Assembly (NCBI GenBank): GCA_920105625.2
Contig: OV050030.1
Location: 250,759,889-250,823,888, forward strand
DNA length: 64,000 bases
Direction: 5' to 3'
From: Clusia tigrina
Lineage: Eukaryota; Arthropoda; Insecta; Diptera; Clusiidae
Position numbers and translations under genes: made by a program. Each line of letters begins with the position of its first letter. Positions within the stretch are counted from its first letter, which is position 1. The notes under the pieces were generated by a model. That model saw only the letters and a program-made list of their open reading frames with translations. It did not search any database and was not told the origin of the DNA. Of the stretch, positions 35,901 to 49,106 are shown piece by piece.

Positions 35901-38900
35901 GTACTCGAGCCTCTTGTCAATTTAAGTTATCGCTCAAAGCTATGCTACCCTTGAGTCCCAAATCAAACAGTGATAAATCTTCAAATGGCCCTAACTTCTA
36001 TACGGTACATCCTACACCTATCAAAGTTTGCAACATACAAATGCTTGTAACTTTTTACTGGAGTGTCATAAAACCTTGAAATTTTGTAACAATAAAGTAC
36101 TCGAGCCTCTTGTCAATTTAAGTTATCACAAAAGCTATGCTACCCTTGAGTCCCAAATCAAACACTGATAAAACTTCAAACGGCCCTAACTTCTATACGG
36201 TACGTCCTACACCTATCAAAGTTTGCAACATACAAATGCTTGTAACTTTTTAGTGGAGCGTCATAGAACCTTGAAATTTTGTAACAATAAAGTACTCGAG
36301 CCTCTTGTCAATTTAAGTTATCGCTCAAAGCTATGCTACCCTTGAGTACCAAATCAAACACTGATAAAACTTCAAATGGCCCTAACTTATATACGGTGCG
36401 TCCTACACCTATCAAAGTTTGCAACATACAAATGCTTGTAACTTTTTACTGGAGCGTCATAAAACCTTGAAATTTTGTAACAATAAAGTACTCGAGCGCC
36501 TTTTGTTAATTTAAGCGATCGTTCAAAGCTATGCTACCCTTGAGTCCCAAATCAAACACTGATAAAACTTCAAATGGCCCTAACTTCTATACAGTACATC
36601 CTACACCTATCAAAGTTTGCAACATACAAATGCTTGTAACTTTTTACTGGAGCGTCATAAAACCTTGAAATTTTGTAACAATAAAGTACTCGAGCCTTTT
36701 ATCAATTTAAGCTATCGCTCAAAGCTATGCTACCCTTGAGTCCCAAATCAAACACTGATAAAACTTTAAATGGCCCTAATTTCTATACGGTACGTCCTAC
36801 ACCTATCAAAGTTTGCAACATACAAATGCTTGTAACTTTTTACTGGAGTGTCATAAAACCTTGATATTTGTAACAATAAAGTACTCGAGCCTTTTGTCAA
36901 TTTAAGCTATCGCTCAAAGCTATGCTACCCATGAGTCCCAAATCAAACACTGATAAAACTTCAAATGGCCCTAACTTCTATACGGTACGTCCTACACCTA
37001 TCAAAGTTTGCAACATACAAATGCTTGTAACTTTTTACTGGAGCGTCATAAAACCTTGAAATTTTGTAACAATAAAGTACTCGAGCCTCTTGTCAATTTA
37101 AGCTATCGCTCAAAGCTATGCTACCCTTGAGTCCCAAATCAAACACCGATAAAACTTCAAATGGCCCCAACTTCTATACGGTACGTCCTACACCTATCAA
37201 AGTTTGCCACATACAAATGCTTGTAACTTTTTAGTTTAGCGTCATAGAATCTTGAAATTTTGTAACAATAAAGTACTGGAGCCTCTTGTCAATTTAAGCT
37301 ATCGCTCAAAGCTATGCTACCCTTGAGTCCCAAATCAAACACTGATAAAACTTCTAATGGCCCTAACTTCTATGCGGTACGTACTACACCTATCAAAGTT
37401 TGCAACATACAAATGCTTGTAACTTTTTACTGGAGCGTCATAAAACCTAGAAATTTTGTAACAATAAAGTACTCGAGCCTCTTGTCAATTTAAGTTTTCG
37501 CTCAAAGCTATGCTACCCTTGAGTCCCAAATCAAACACTGATAAATCTTCAAATGGCCCTAACTTCCGTTTGGTCATAAAACCTAGAAATTTTGTAACAA
37601 TAAAGTACTCGAGCCTTTTGTCAATTTAAGCTATCGCTCAAAGCTATGCTACCCTTGAGTCCCAAATCAAACACTGATAAAACTTCAAGTGGCCCTAACT
37701 TCTATACAGTACATCCTACACCTATCAAAGTTTGCAACATACAAATGCTTGTAAATTTTTAGTGGTGCGTTATAGAACCTTGAAATTTTGTAACAATAAA
37801 ATACTCGAGCCTCTTGTCAATTTAAGTTATTGCTCAAAGCTTTGCTACCCTTGAGTACCAAATCATACACTGATAAATCTTCAAATGGCCCTAACTTCTA
37901 TACGGTACATCCTACACCTATCAAAGTTTGCAACATACAAATGCTTGTTACTTTTTAGTGGAGCGTCATAAAACCTTGAAATTTTGTAACAATAAAGTAA
38001 TCGAACCTCTTGTCAATTTAAGTTATCGCTCAAAGCTATGCTACCCTTGATTCCCAAATCAAACACTGATAAAACTTCAAATGGCCCTAACTTATATACG
38101 GTACGTCCTACACCTATCAAAGTTTGCAACATACAAATGCTTGTAACTTTTTACTGGAGTGTCATAAAACCTTGATATTTTGTAACAATAAAGTACTCGA
38201 GCCTTTTGTCAATTTAAGCTATCGCTCAAAGCTATGCTACCCTTGAGTCCCAAATCAAACACTGATAAAACTTCAAACGGCCCTAACTTCTATACGGTAC
38301 GTCCTACACCTATCAAAGTTTGCAACATACAAATGCTTGTAACTTTTTACTGGAGCGTCATAAAACCTAGAAATTTTGTAACAATAAAGTACTCGAGCCT
38401 CTTGTCAATTTAAGTTATCGCTGAAAGCTATGCTACCCTTGAGTCCCAAATCAAACACTGATAAAACTTCAAATGGCCCTAACTTTTATACGGTACGTCC
38501 TACACCTATCAAAGTTTGCAACATACAAATGCTTGTTACTTTTTAGTGGAGCGTCATAAAACCTTGAAATTTTGTAACAATAAAGTACTCGAGCCTCTTG
38601 TCAATTTAAGTTATCACAAAAGCTATGCTACCCTTGAGTCCCAAATCAAACACTGATAAAACTTTAAATGGCCCTAATTTCTATACGGTACGTCCTACAC
38701 CTATCAAAGTTTGCAACATACAAATGCTTGTAACTTTTTACTGGAGTGTCATAAAACCTTGATATTTTGTAACAATAAAGTTCTCGAGCCTTTTGTCAAT
38801 TTAAGCTATCGCTCAAAGCTATGCTACCCATGAGTCCCAAATCAAACACTGATAAAACTTCAAATGGCCCTAACTTCTATACGGTACGTCCTACACCTAT

Positions 38901-41734
38901 CAAAGTTTGCAACATACAAATGCTTGTAACTTTTTACTGGAGTGTCATAAAACCTTGAAATTTTGTAACAATAAAGTACTCGAGCCTCTTGTCAATTTAA
39001 GCTATCGCTCAAAGCTATGCTACCCTTGAGTCCCAAATCAAACACCGATAAATCTTCAAATGGCCCCAACTTCTATACGGTACGTCCTACACCTATCAAA
39101 GTTTGCAACATACAAATGCTTGTAACTTTTTAGTGGAGCGTCATAGAACCTTGAAATTTTGTAACAATAAAGTACTGGAGCCTCTTGTCAATTTAAGCTA
39201 TAGCTCAAAGCTATGCTACCCTTGAGTCCCAAATCAAACACTGATAAAACTTCAAATGGCCCTAACTTCTATACAGTACATCCTACACCTATCAAAGTTT
39301 GCAACATACAAGTGCTTGTAACTTTTTACTGGAGCGTCATAAAACCTTGAAATTTTGTAACAATAAAGTACTCGAGCCTTTTGTCAATTTAAGCTATCGC
39401 TCAAAGCTATGCTACCCTTGAGTCCCAAATCAAACACTGATAAAACTTCAAACGGCCCTAACTTCTATACGGTACGTCCTACACCTATCAAAGTTTGGAA
39501 CATACAAATGCTTGTAACTTTTTACTGGAGCGTCATAAAACCTAGAAATTTTGTAACAATAAAGTACTCGAGCCTCTTGTCAGATTAAGTTATCGCTGAA
39601 AGCTATGCTACCCTTGAGTCCCAATTCAAACACTGATAAAACTTCAAATGGCCCTAACTTTTATACGGTACGTCCTACACCTATCAAAGTTTGCAACATA
39701 CAAATGCTTGTTACTTTTTAGTGGAGCGTCATAAAACTTTGAAATTTTGTAACAATAAAGTACTCGAGCCTCTTGTCAATTTAAGTTATCACAAAAGCTA
39801 TGCTACCCTTGAGTCCCAAATCAAACACTGATAAAACTTCAAACGGCCCTAACTTCTATACGGTACGTCCTACACCTGTCAAAGTTTGCAACATACAAAT
39901 ACTTGTAACTTTTTAGTGGAGCGTCATAGAACCTTGAAATTTTGTAACAATAAAGTACTCGAGCCTCTTGTCAATTTAAGTTATCGCTCAAAGCTATGCT
40001 ACCCTTGAGCACCAAATTAAACACTGATAAAACTTCAAATGGCCCTAACTTCTATACGGTGCGTCCTACACCTATCAAAGTTTGCAACATACAAATGCTT
40101 GTAACTTTTTACTGGAGCGTCATAAAACCTTGAAATTTTGTAACAATAAAGTACTCGAGCGCCTTTTGTTAATTTAAGCTATCGTTCAAAGCTATGCTAC
40201 CCTTGAGTCCCAAATCAAACACTGATAAAACTTCAAATGGCCCTAATTTCTATACAGTACATCCTACACCTATCAAAGTTTGCAACATACAAATGCTTGT
40301 AACTTTTTACTGGAGCGTCATAAAACCTTGAAATTTTGTAACAATAAAGTACTCGAGCCTTTAGTCAATTTAAGCTATCGCTCAAAGCTATGCTACCCTT
40401 GAGTCCCAAATCAAACACTGATAAAACTTTAAATGGCCCTAATTTCTATACGGTACGTCCTACACCTATCAAAGTTTGCAACATACAAATGCTTGTAACT
40501 TTTTACTGGAGTGTCATAAAACCTTGATATTTTGTAACAATAAAGTACTCGAGCCTTTTGTCAATTTAAGCTATCGCTCAAAGCTATGCTACCCATGAGT
40601 CCCAAATCAAACACTGATAAAACTTCAAATGGCCCTAACTTCTATACGGTACGTCCTACACCTATCAAAGTTTGCAACATACAAATGCTTGTAACTTTTT
40701 ACTGGAGTGTCATAAAGCCTTGAAATTTTGTAACAATAAAGTACTCGAGCCTCTTGTCAATTTAAGCTTTCGCTCAAAGCTATGCTACCCTTGAGTCCCA
40801 AATCAAACACTGATAAAACTTCAAATGGCCCTAACTTCTATACGGTACGTCCTACACCTATCAAAGTTTGCAACATACAAATGCTTGTAACTTTTTACTG
40901 GAGTGTCATAAAACCTTGAAATTTTCTAACAATAAAGTACTCGAGCCTCTTGTCAATTTAAGCTATCGCTCAAAGCTATGCTAAACTTGAGTCCCAAATC
41001 AAACACCGATAAAACTTCAAATGGCCCCAACTTCTATACGGAACGTCCTACACCTATCAAAGTTTGCAACATACAAATGCTTGTAACTTTTTAGTGGAGC
41101 GTCATAAAACCTTAAAATTTTGTAACAATAAAGTACTCGAGCTTCTTCTCAATTTAAGTTATCGCTCAAAGCTATGCTACCCTTGAGTCCCAAATCAAAC
41201 ACTGATAAAACTTCTAATGGCCCTAACTTCTATGCGGTACGTACTACACCTATCAAAGTTTGCAACATAAAAATGCTTGTAACTTTTTTCTGGAGCGTCA
41301 TAAAACCTAGAAATTTTGTAACAATAAAGTACTCGAGCCTCTTGTCAATTTAAGTTTTCGCTCAAAGCTATGCTGCCCTTGAGTCCCAAATCAAACACTG
41401 ATAAATCTTCAAATGGCCCTAACTTCTATACGGTACATCCTACACCTATCAAAGTTTGCAACATACAAATGCTTGTAACTTTTTACAGGAGCGTCATAAA
41501 ACCTAGAAATTTTGTAACAATAAAGTACTCGAGCCTCTTGTCAATTTAAGTTTTCGCTCAAAGCTATGCTACCCTTGAGTCCCAAATCAAACACTGATAA
41601 ATCTTCAAATGGCCCTAACTTCTATACGGTACGTCCTACACCTATCAAAGTTTGCAACACACAAATGCTTGTTACTTTTTAGTGGAGCGTCATAAAACCT
41701 TGAAATTTTGTAACAATAAAGTAATCGAGCGTCT
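32913..41734. repeat. Long mosaic stretch, about 45 monomers
   Basis: No exact tandem HOR, but blocks of 0.4-1 kb recur in similar order: 33.2-34.0 kb resembles 25.6-26.4 kb, 35.7-37.3 kb resembles 27.9-29.4 kb, and 38.6-39.2 kb resembles 36.7-37.3 and 40.4-41.1 kb. TTATCGCTGAAAGC occurs near 35,731, 38,414 and 39,588, TTATCACAAAAGC near 36,123, 38,611 and 39,785, and CTACCCATGAG at 36,925, 38,824 and near 40,589. It reads as an older, scrambled version of a roughly 10-monomer order. It contains no gene or foreign insertion. Confidence 0.8.
37561..37580. other. 60-bp net deletion with 6-bp filler inside a monomer
   Basis: AACTTC is followed by CGTTTG and then GTCATAAAACC. The usual unit has 66 bp between AACTTC and GTCATAAAACC (TATACGGT through ACTGGAGC); here those 66 bp are replaced by 6 bases not expected at that place. 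This is the largest single-monomer deletion I noticed, and it makes a unit of about 136 bp. Confidence 0.9.
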
Positions 41735-43106
41735 TGTCAATTTAAGTTATCGCTCAAAGCTATGCTACCCTTGATTCCCAAATCAAACAATGATAAAACT
41801 TCAAATGGCCCTAACTTCTATATGGTATGTCCTACACCTATCAAAGTTTGCAACATTCAAATGCTTGTAACTTTTTACTGGAGTGTCATAAAACCTTGAT
41901 ATTTTGTAACAATAAAGTACTCGAGCCTTTTGTCAATTTAAGCTATCGCTCAAAGCTATGCTACCCTTGAGTCCCAAATCAAACACTGATAAAACTTCAA
42001 ATGGCCCTAACTTCTATACGGTTCGTCCTACACCTATCAAAGTTTGCAACATACAAATGCTTGTAACTTTTTACTGGAGTGTCATAAAACCTTGATATTT
42101 TGTAACAATAAAGTACTCGAGCCTTTTGTCAATTTAAGCTATCGCTCAAAGCTATGCTACCCTTGATTCCCAAATCAAACACTGATAAAACTTCAAATGG
42201 CCCTAACTTCTATACGGTACGTCCTACACCTATCAAAGTTTGCAACATACAAATGCTTGTAACTTTTTACTGGAGTGTCATAAAACCTTGATATTTTGTA
42301 ACAATAAAGTACTCGAGCCTTTTGTCAATTTAAGCTATCGCTCAAAGCTATGCTACCCTTGAGTCCCAAATCAAACACTGATAAAACTTCAAACGGCCCT
42401 AACTTCTATACGGTACGTCCTACACCTATCAAAGTTTGCAACATACAAATGCTTGTAACTTTTTACTGGAGCGTCATAAAACCTAGAAATTTTGTAACAA
42501 TAAAGTACTCGAGCCTCTTGTCAATTTAAGTTATCGCTCAAAGCTATGCTACCCTTGAGTCCCAAATCAAACACTGATAAAACTTCAAATGGCCCTAACT
42601 TTTATACGGTACGTCCTACACCTATCAAAGTTTGCAACATACAAATGCTTGTTACTTTTTAGTGGAGCGTCATAAAACCTTGAAATTTTGTAACAATAAA
42701 GTACTCGAGCCTCTTGTCAATTTAAGTTATCGCTCAAAGCTATGCTACCCTTGAGTCCCAAATCAAACACTGATAAATCTTCAAATGGCCCTAGCTTCTA
42801 TACGGTACGTCCTACACCTATCAAAGTTTGCAACATACAAATGCTTGTAACTTTTTAGTGGAGCGTCATAGAACCTTGAAATTTTGTAACAATAAAGTAC
42901 TCGAGCCTCTTGTCAATTTAAGTTATCGCTCAAAGCTATGCTACCCTTGAGTCCCAAATCAAACACTGATAAAACTTCAAATGGCCCTAACTTCTATACG
43001 GTGCGTTCTACACCTATCAAAGTTTGCAACATACAAATGCTTGTAACTTTTTACTGGAGCGTCATAAAACCTTGAAATTTTGTAACAATAAAGTACTCGC
43101 GCCTTT
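41735..43106. repeat. 7-monomer unit, copy 1 (1,372 bp)
   Basis: Repeated at exactly +1,372 (7 x 196). Markers: TTGATTCCC with AACAATGAT near 41,771-41,790, TATATGGTATGTCC near 41,819, CAACATTCAAATG near 41,851, ACGGTTCGTCC near 42,018, TTATACGG with TGTTACTTTTTAG near 42,602-42,661, and CCCTAGCTTC near 42,789. Confidence 0.9.
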
Positions 43107-44182
43107 TGTCAATTTAAGTTATCGCTCAAAGCTATGCTACCCTTGATTCCCAAATCAAACAATGATAAAACTTCAAATGGCCCTAACTTCTATATGGTAT
43201 GTCCTACACCTATCAAAGTTTGCAACATTCAAATGCTTGTAACTTTTTACTGGAGTGTCATAAAACCTTGATATTTTGTAACAATAAAGTACTCGAGCCT
43301 TTTGTCAATTTAAGCTATCGCTCAAAGCTATGCTACCCTTGAGTCCCAAATCAAACACTGATAAAACTTCAAATGGCCCTAACTTCTATACGGTTCGTCC
43401 TACACCTATCAAAGTTTGCAACATACAAATGCTTGTAACTTTTTACTGGAGTGTCATAAAACCTTGATATTTTGTAACAATAAAGTACTCGAGCCTTTTG
43501 TCAATTTAAGCTATCGCTCAAAGCTATGCTACCCTTGATTCCCAAATCAAACACTGATAAAACTTCAAATGGCCCTAACTTCTATACGGTACGTCCTACA
43601 CCTATCAAAGTTTGCAACATACAAATGCTTGTAACTTTTTACTGGAGTGTCATAAAACCTTGATATTTTGTAACAATAAAGTACTCGAGCCTTTTGTCAA
43701 TTTAAGCTATCGCTCAAAGCTATGCTAACCTTGATTCCCAAATCAAACACTGATAAAACTTCAAACGGCCCTAACTTCTATACGGTACGTCCTACACCTA
43801 TCAAAGTTTGCAACATACAAATGCTTGTAACTTTTTACTGGAGCGTCATAAAACCTAGAAATTTTGTAACAATAAAGTACTCGAGCCTCTTGTCAATTTA
43901 AGTTATCGCTCAAAGCTATGCTACCCTTGAGTCCCAAATCAAACACTGATAAAACTTCAAATGGCCCTAACTTTTATACGGTACGTCCTACACCTATCAA
44001 AGTTTGCAACATACAAATGCTTGTTACTTTTTAGTGGAGCGTCATAAAACCTTGAAATTTTGTAACAATAAAGTACTCGAGCCTCTTGTCAATTTAAGTT
44101 ATCGCTCAAAGCTATGCTACCCTTGAGTCCCAAATCAAACACTGATAAATCTTCAAATGGCCCTAGCTTCTATACGGTACAT
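43107..44182. repeat. 7-monomer unit, copy 2, partial (about 5.5 monomers)
   Basis: Same order at +1,372, with one monomer changed (GCTAACCTTGATTCCC near 43,724 where copy 1 has GCTACCCTTGAGTCCC). It diverges near 44,182 (GGTACATCC for GGTACGTCC). A third copy lies at 51,569-52,805 at an offset of 8,462 from here. Confidence 0.9.
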
Positions 44183-44390
44183 CCTACACCTATCAAAGTT
44201 TGCAACATACAAATGCTTGTAACTTTTTACTGGAGTGTCATAAAACCTTGAAATTTTGTAACAATAAAGTACTCGAGCCTCTTGTCAATTTAAGTTATCG
44301 CTAAAAGCTATGCTACCCTTGAGTCCCAAATCAAACACTGATAAAACTTCAAATGGCCCTAACTTCTATACGGTGCGTTCTACACCTATC
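44183..44390. repeat. Junction monomer between the 7-mer and 10-mer units
   Basis: About one monomer (TTATCGCTAAAAGC near 44,295, GGTGCGTTC near 44,382). Its left part matches 52,645-52,805, so it belongs to the longer version of the block at 51,569. Confidence 0.7.
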
Positions 44391-46362
44391 AAAGTTTGCA
44401 ACATACAAATGCTTGTAACTTTTTACTGGAGCGTCATAAAACCTTGAAATTTTGTAACAATAAAGTACTCGAGCGCCTTTTGTTAATTTAAGCTATCGTT
44501 CAAAGCTATGCTACCCTTGAGTCCCAAATCAAACATTGATAAAACTTCAAATGGCCCTAACTTCTATACAGTACATCCTACACCTATCAAAGTTTGCAAC
44601 ATACAAATGCTTGTAACTTTTTACTGGAGCGTCATAAAACCTTGAAATTTTGTAACAATAAAGTACTCGCGCCTTTTGTCAATTTAAGATATCGCTCAAA
44701 GCTATGCTACCCTTGAGTCCCAAATCAAACACTGATAAAACTTTAAATGGCCCTAACTTCTATACGGTACGTCCTACACCTATCAAAGTTTGCAACATAC
44801 AAATGCTTGTAACTTTTTACTGGAGTGTCATAAAACCTTGAAATTTTGTAACAATAAAGTACGCGAGCCTCTTGTCAATTTAAGCTATCGCTCAAAGCTA
44901 TGCTACCCTTGAGTCCCAAATCAAACACTGATAAAACTTCAAATGGCCCTAACTTCTATACAGTACATCCTACACCTATCAAAGTTTGCAACATACAAAT
45001 GCTTGTAACTTTTTACTGGAGCGTCATAAAACCTTGAAATTTTGTAACAATAAAGTACTCGAGCCTTTTGTCAATTTAAGCTATCGCTCAAAGCTATGCT
45101 ACCCTTGAGTCCCAAATCAAACACTGATAAAACTTCAAATGGCCCTAACTTCTATACGGTACTTCCCACACCTATCAAAGTTTGCAACATACAAATGCTT
45201 GTACCTTTTTACTGGAGTGTCATAAAACCTTGATATTCTGTAACAATAAAGTACTCGAGCCTTTTGTCAATTTAAGCTATCGCTCAAAGCTATGCTACCC
45301 TTGAGTCCCAAATCAAACACTGATACAACTTCAAATGGCCCTAACTTCTATACGGTCATACGGTACGTCCTACACCTATCAAAGTTTGCAACATACAAAT
45401 GCTTGTAACTTTTTACTGGAGTGTCATAAAACCTTGAAATTTTGTAACAATAAAGTACTCGAGCCTCTTGTCAATTTAAGCTATCGCTCAAAGCTATGCT
45501 ACCCTTGAGTCCCAAATCAAACACCGATAAAACTTCAAATGGCCCCAACTTCTATACCGTACGTCCTACACCTATCAAAGTTTGCAACATACAAATGCTT
45601 GTAACTTTTTAGTGGAGCGTCATAAAACCTTAAAATTTTGTAACAATAAAGTACTCGAGCCTCTTGTCAATTTAAGTTATCGCTCAAAGCTATGCTACCC
45701 TTGAGTCCCAAATAAAACACTGATAAAACTTCAACTGGCCCTAACTGCTATACGGTGCGTCCTACACCTATCAAAGTTTGCAACATACAAAAGCTTGTAA
45801 CTTTTTACTGGAGCGTCATAAAACCTTGAAATTTTGTAACAATAAAGTACTCGAGCGCCTTTTGTTAATTTAAGCTATCGCTCAAATCTATGCTACCCTT
45901 GAGTCCCAAATCAAACACTGATAAAACTTCAAATGGCTCTAACTTCTACACAGTACATCCTACACCTATCAAAGTTTGCAACATACAAATGCTTGTAAGT
46001 TTTTAGTGGAGCGTCATAAAACCTTGAAATTTTGTAACAATAAAGTACTCGAGCCTTTTGTCAATTTAAGCTATCGCTCAAAGCTATGCTACCCTTGAGT
46101 CCCAAATAAAACACTGATAAAACTTCAAATGGCCCTAACTTCTATACGGTACGTCCTACACCTATCAAAGTTTGCAACATACAAATGCTTGTAACTTTTT
46201 ACTGGAGTGTCATAAAACCTTGATATTTTGTAACAATAAAGTACTCGAGCCTTTTGTCAATTTAAGTTATCGCTCAAAGCTATGCTACCCTTGTGTCCCA
46301 AATCAAACACTGATAAAACTTCAAACGGCCCTAACTTCTATACGGTACGTCCTACACCTATC
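44391..46362. repeat. 10-monomer unit, copy 1 (1,972 bp)
   Basis: Repeated at +1,972, which equals 10 x 196 plus an 8-bp insertion plus two GAGCGCC monomers of 198 bp. Markers: GAGCGCC near 44,472, AACATTGAT near 44,532, CTCGCGCC near 44,668, TACGCGAGCC near 44,861, GGTACTTCCCACACC near 45,158, the CATACGGT insertion at 45,351, GGCCCCAAC with ATACCGTACG near 45,543-45,560, CTTCAACTGG near 45,730, CAAAAGCTTG near 45,789 and CTACACAGTACATCC near 45,947. Confidence 0.92.
45343..45368. repeat. 8-bp duplication marker, first occurrence
   Basis: TATACGGT-CATACGGT: the ATACGGT segment is doubled with one changed base. It recurs in the same monomer context near 47,323, 49,881 and 53,811 and nowhere else that I saw, so it tags four copies of one block. 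Confidence 0.92.
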
Positions 46363-48334
46363 AAAGTTTGCAACATACAAATGCTTGTAACTTTTTACTG
46401 GAGCGTCATAAAACCTTGAAATTTTGTAACAATAAAGTACTCGAGCGCCTTTTGTTAATTTAAGCTATCGTTCAAAGCTATGCTACCCTTGAGTCCCAAA
46501 TCAAACATTGATAAAACTTCAAATGGCCCTAACTTCTATACAGTACATCCTACACCTATCAAAGTTTGCAACATACAAATGCTTGTAACTTTTTACTGGA
46601 GCGTCATAAAACCTTGAAATTTTGTAACAATAAAGTACTCGCGCCTTTTGTCAATTTAAGATATCGCTCAAAGCTATGCTACCCTTGAGTCCCAAATCAA
46701 ACACTGATAAAACTTCAAATGGCCCTAACTTCTATACGGTACGTCCTACACCTATCAAAGTTTGCAACATACAAATGCTTGTAACTTTTTACTGGAGTGT
46801 CATAAAACCTTGAAATTTTGTAACAATAAAGTACGCGAGCCTCTTGTCAATTTAAGCTATCGCTCAAAGCTATGCTACCCTTGAGTCCCAAATCAAACAC
46901 TGATAAAACTTCAAATGGCCCTAACTTCTATACAGTACATCCTACACCTATCAAAGTTTGCAACATACAAATGCTTGTAACTTTTTACTGGAGCGTCATA
47001 AAACCTTGAAATTTTGTAACAATAAAGTACTCGAGCCTTTTGTCAATTTAAGCTATCGCTCAAAGCTATGCTACCCTTGAGTCCCAAATCAAACACTGAT
47101 AAAACTTCAAATGGCCCTAACTTCTATACGGTACTTCCCACACCTATCAAAGTTTGCAACATACAAATGCTTGTACCTTTTTACTGGAGTGTCATAAAAC
47201 CTTGATATTTTGTAACAATAAAGTACTCGAGCCTTTTGTCAATTTAAGCTATCGCTCAAAGCTATGCTACCCTTGAGTCCCAAATCAAACACTGATACAA
47301 CTTCAAATGGCCCTAACTTCTATACGGTCATACGGTACGTCCTACACCTATCAAAGTTTGCAACATACAAATGCTTGTAACTTTTTACTGGAGTGTCATA
47401 AAACCTTGAAATTTTGTAACAATAAAGTACTCGAGCCTCTTGTCAATTTAAGCTATCGCTCAAAGCTATGCTACCCTTGAGTCCCAAATCAAACACCGAT
47501 AAAACTTCAAATGGCCCCAACTTCTATACCGTACGTCCTACACCTATCAAAGTTTGCAACATACAAATGCTTGTAACTTTTTAGTGGAGCGTCATAAAAC
47601 CTTAAAATTTTGTAACAATAAAGTACTCGAGCCTCTTGTCAATTTAAGTTATCGCTCAAAGCTATGCTACCCTTGAGTCCCAAATAAAACACTGATAAAA
47701 CTTCAACTGGCCCTAACTGCTATACGGTGCGTCCTACACCTATCAAAGTTTGCAACATACAAAAGCTTGTAACTTTTTACTGGAGCGTCATAAAACCTTG
47801 AAATTTTGTAACAATAAAGTACTCGAGCGCCTTTTGTTAATTTAAGCTATCGCTCAAATCTATGCTACCCTTGAGTCCCAAATCAAACACTGATAAAACT
47901 TCAAATGGCTCTAACTTCTACACAGTACATCCTACACCTATCAAAGTTTGCAACATACAAATGCTTGTAAGTTTTTAGTGGAGCGTCATAAAACCTTGAA
48001 ATTTTGTAACAATAAAGTACTCGAGCCTTTTGTCAATTTAAGCTATCGCTCAAAGCTATGCTACCCTTGAGTCCCAAATAAAACACTGATAAAACTTCAA
48101 ATGGCCCTAACTTCTATACGGTACGTCCTACACCTATCAAAGTTTGCAACATACAAATGCTTGTAACTTTTTACTGGAGTGTCATAAAACCTTGATATTT
48201 TGTAACAATAAAGTACTCGAGCCTTTTGTCAATTTAAGCTATCGCTCAAAGCTATGCTACCCTTGAGTCCCAAATCAAACACTGATAAAACTTCAAACGG
48301 CCCTAACTTCTATACGGTACGTCCTACACCTATC
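46363..48334. repeat. 10-monomer unit, copy 2 (1,972 bp)
   Basis: Same markers as copy 1 at +1,972 (AACATTGAT at 46,503, CATACGGT insertion near 47,323, CAAAAGCTTG near 47,761). Small differences at the right end: copy 1 has TTTAAGTTATCGC and TTGTGTCCC near 46,261-46,293, here TTTAAGCTATCGC and TTGAGTCCC. It overlaps the first copy of the 13-monomer unit, of which it forms the left three quarters. Confidence 0.9.
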
Positions 48335-49106
48335 AAAGTTTGCAACATACAAATGCTTGTAACTTTTTACTGGAGCGTCATAAAACCTAGAAATTTTGTA
48401 ACAATAAAGTACTCGAGCCTCTTGTCAATTTAAGTTATCGCTCAAAGCTATGCTACCCTTGAGTCCCAAATCAAACACTGATAAAACTTCAAATGGCCCT
48501 AACTTTTATACGGTACGTCCTACACCTATCAAAGTTTGCAACATACAAATGCTTGTTACTTTTTAGTGGAGCGTCATAAAACCTTGAAATTTTGTAACAA
48601 TAAACTACTCGAGCCTCTTGTCAATTTAAGTTATCGCTCAAAGCTATGCTACCCTTGACTCCCAAATCAAACACTGATAAATCTTCAAATGGCCCTAGCT
48701 TCTATACGGTACGTCCTACACCTATCAAAGTTTGCAACATACAAATGCTTGTAACTTTTTAGTGGAGCGTCATAGAACCTTGAAATTTTGTAACAATAAA
48801 GTACTCGAGCCTCTTGTCAATTTAAGTTATCGCTCAAAGCTATGCTATCCTTGAGTCCCAAATCAAACACTGATAAAACTTCAAATGGCCCTAACTTCTA
48901 TACGGTGCGTTCTACACCTATCAAAGTTTGCAACATACAAATGCTTGTAACTTTTTACTGGAGCGTCATAAAACCTTGAAATTTTGTAACAATAAAGTAC
49001 TCGCGCCTTTTGTCAATTTAAGTTATCGCTCAAAGCTATGCTACCCTTGATTCCCAAATCAAACAATGATAAAACTTCAAATGGCCCTAACTTCTATATG
49101 GTATGT
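46549..49106. repeat. 13-monomer HOR, copy 1 (2,558 bp)
   Basis: Repeated at +2,558 (13 x 196 plus 8 plus 2). It comprises most of the 10-mer plus further monomers: CCTAGAAATT near 48,386, TTATACGG with TGTTACTTTTTAG near 48,505-48,560, AAACTACTCGAG at 48,602, TTGACTCCC near 48,656, CCCTAGCTTC near 48,694, GGTGCGTTC near 48,904, CTCGCGCC near 49,001 and TATATGGTATGTCC near 49,096. Confidence 0.92.
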
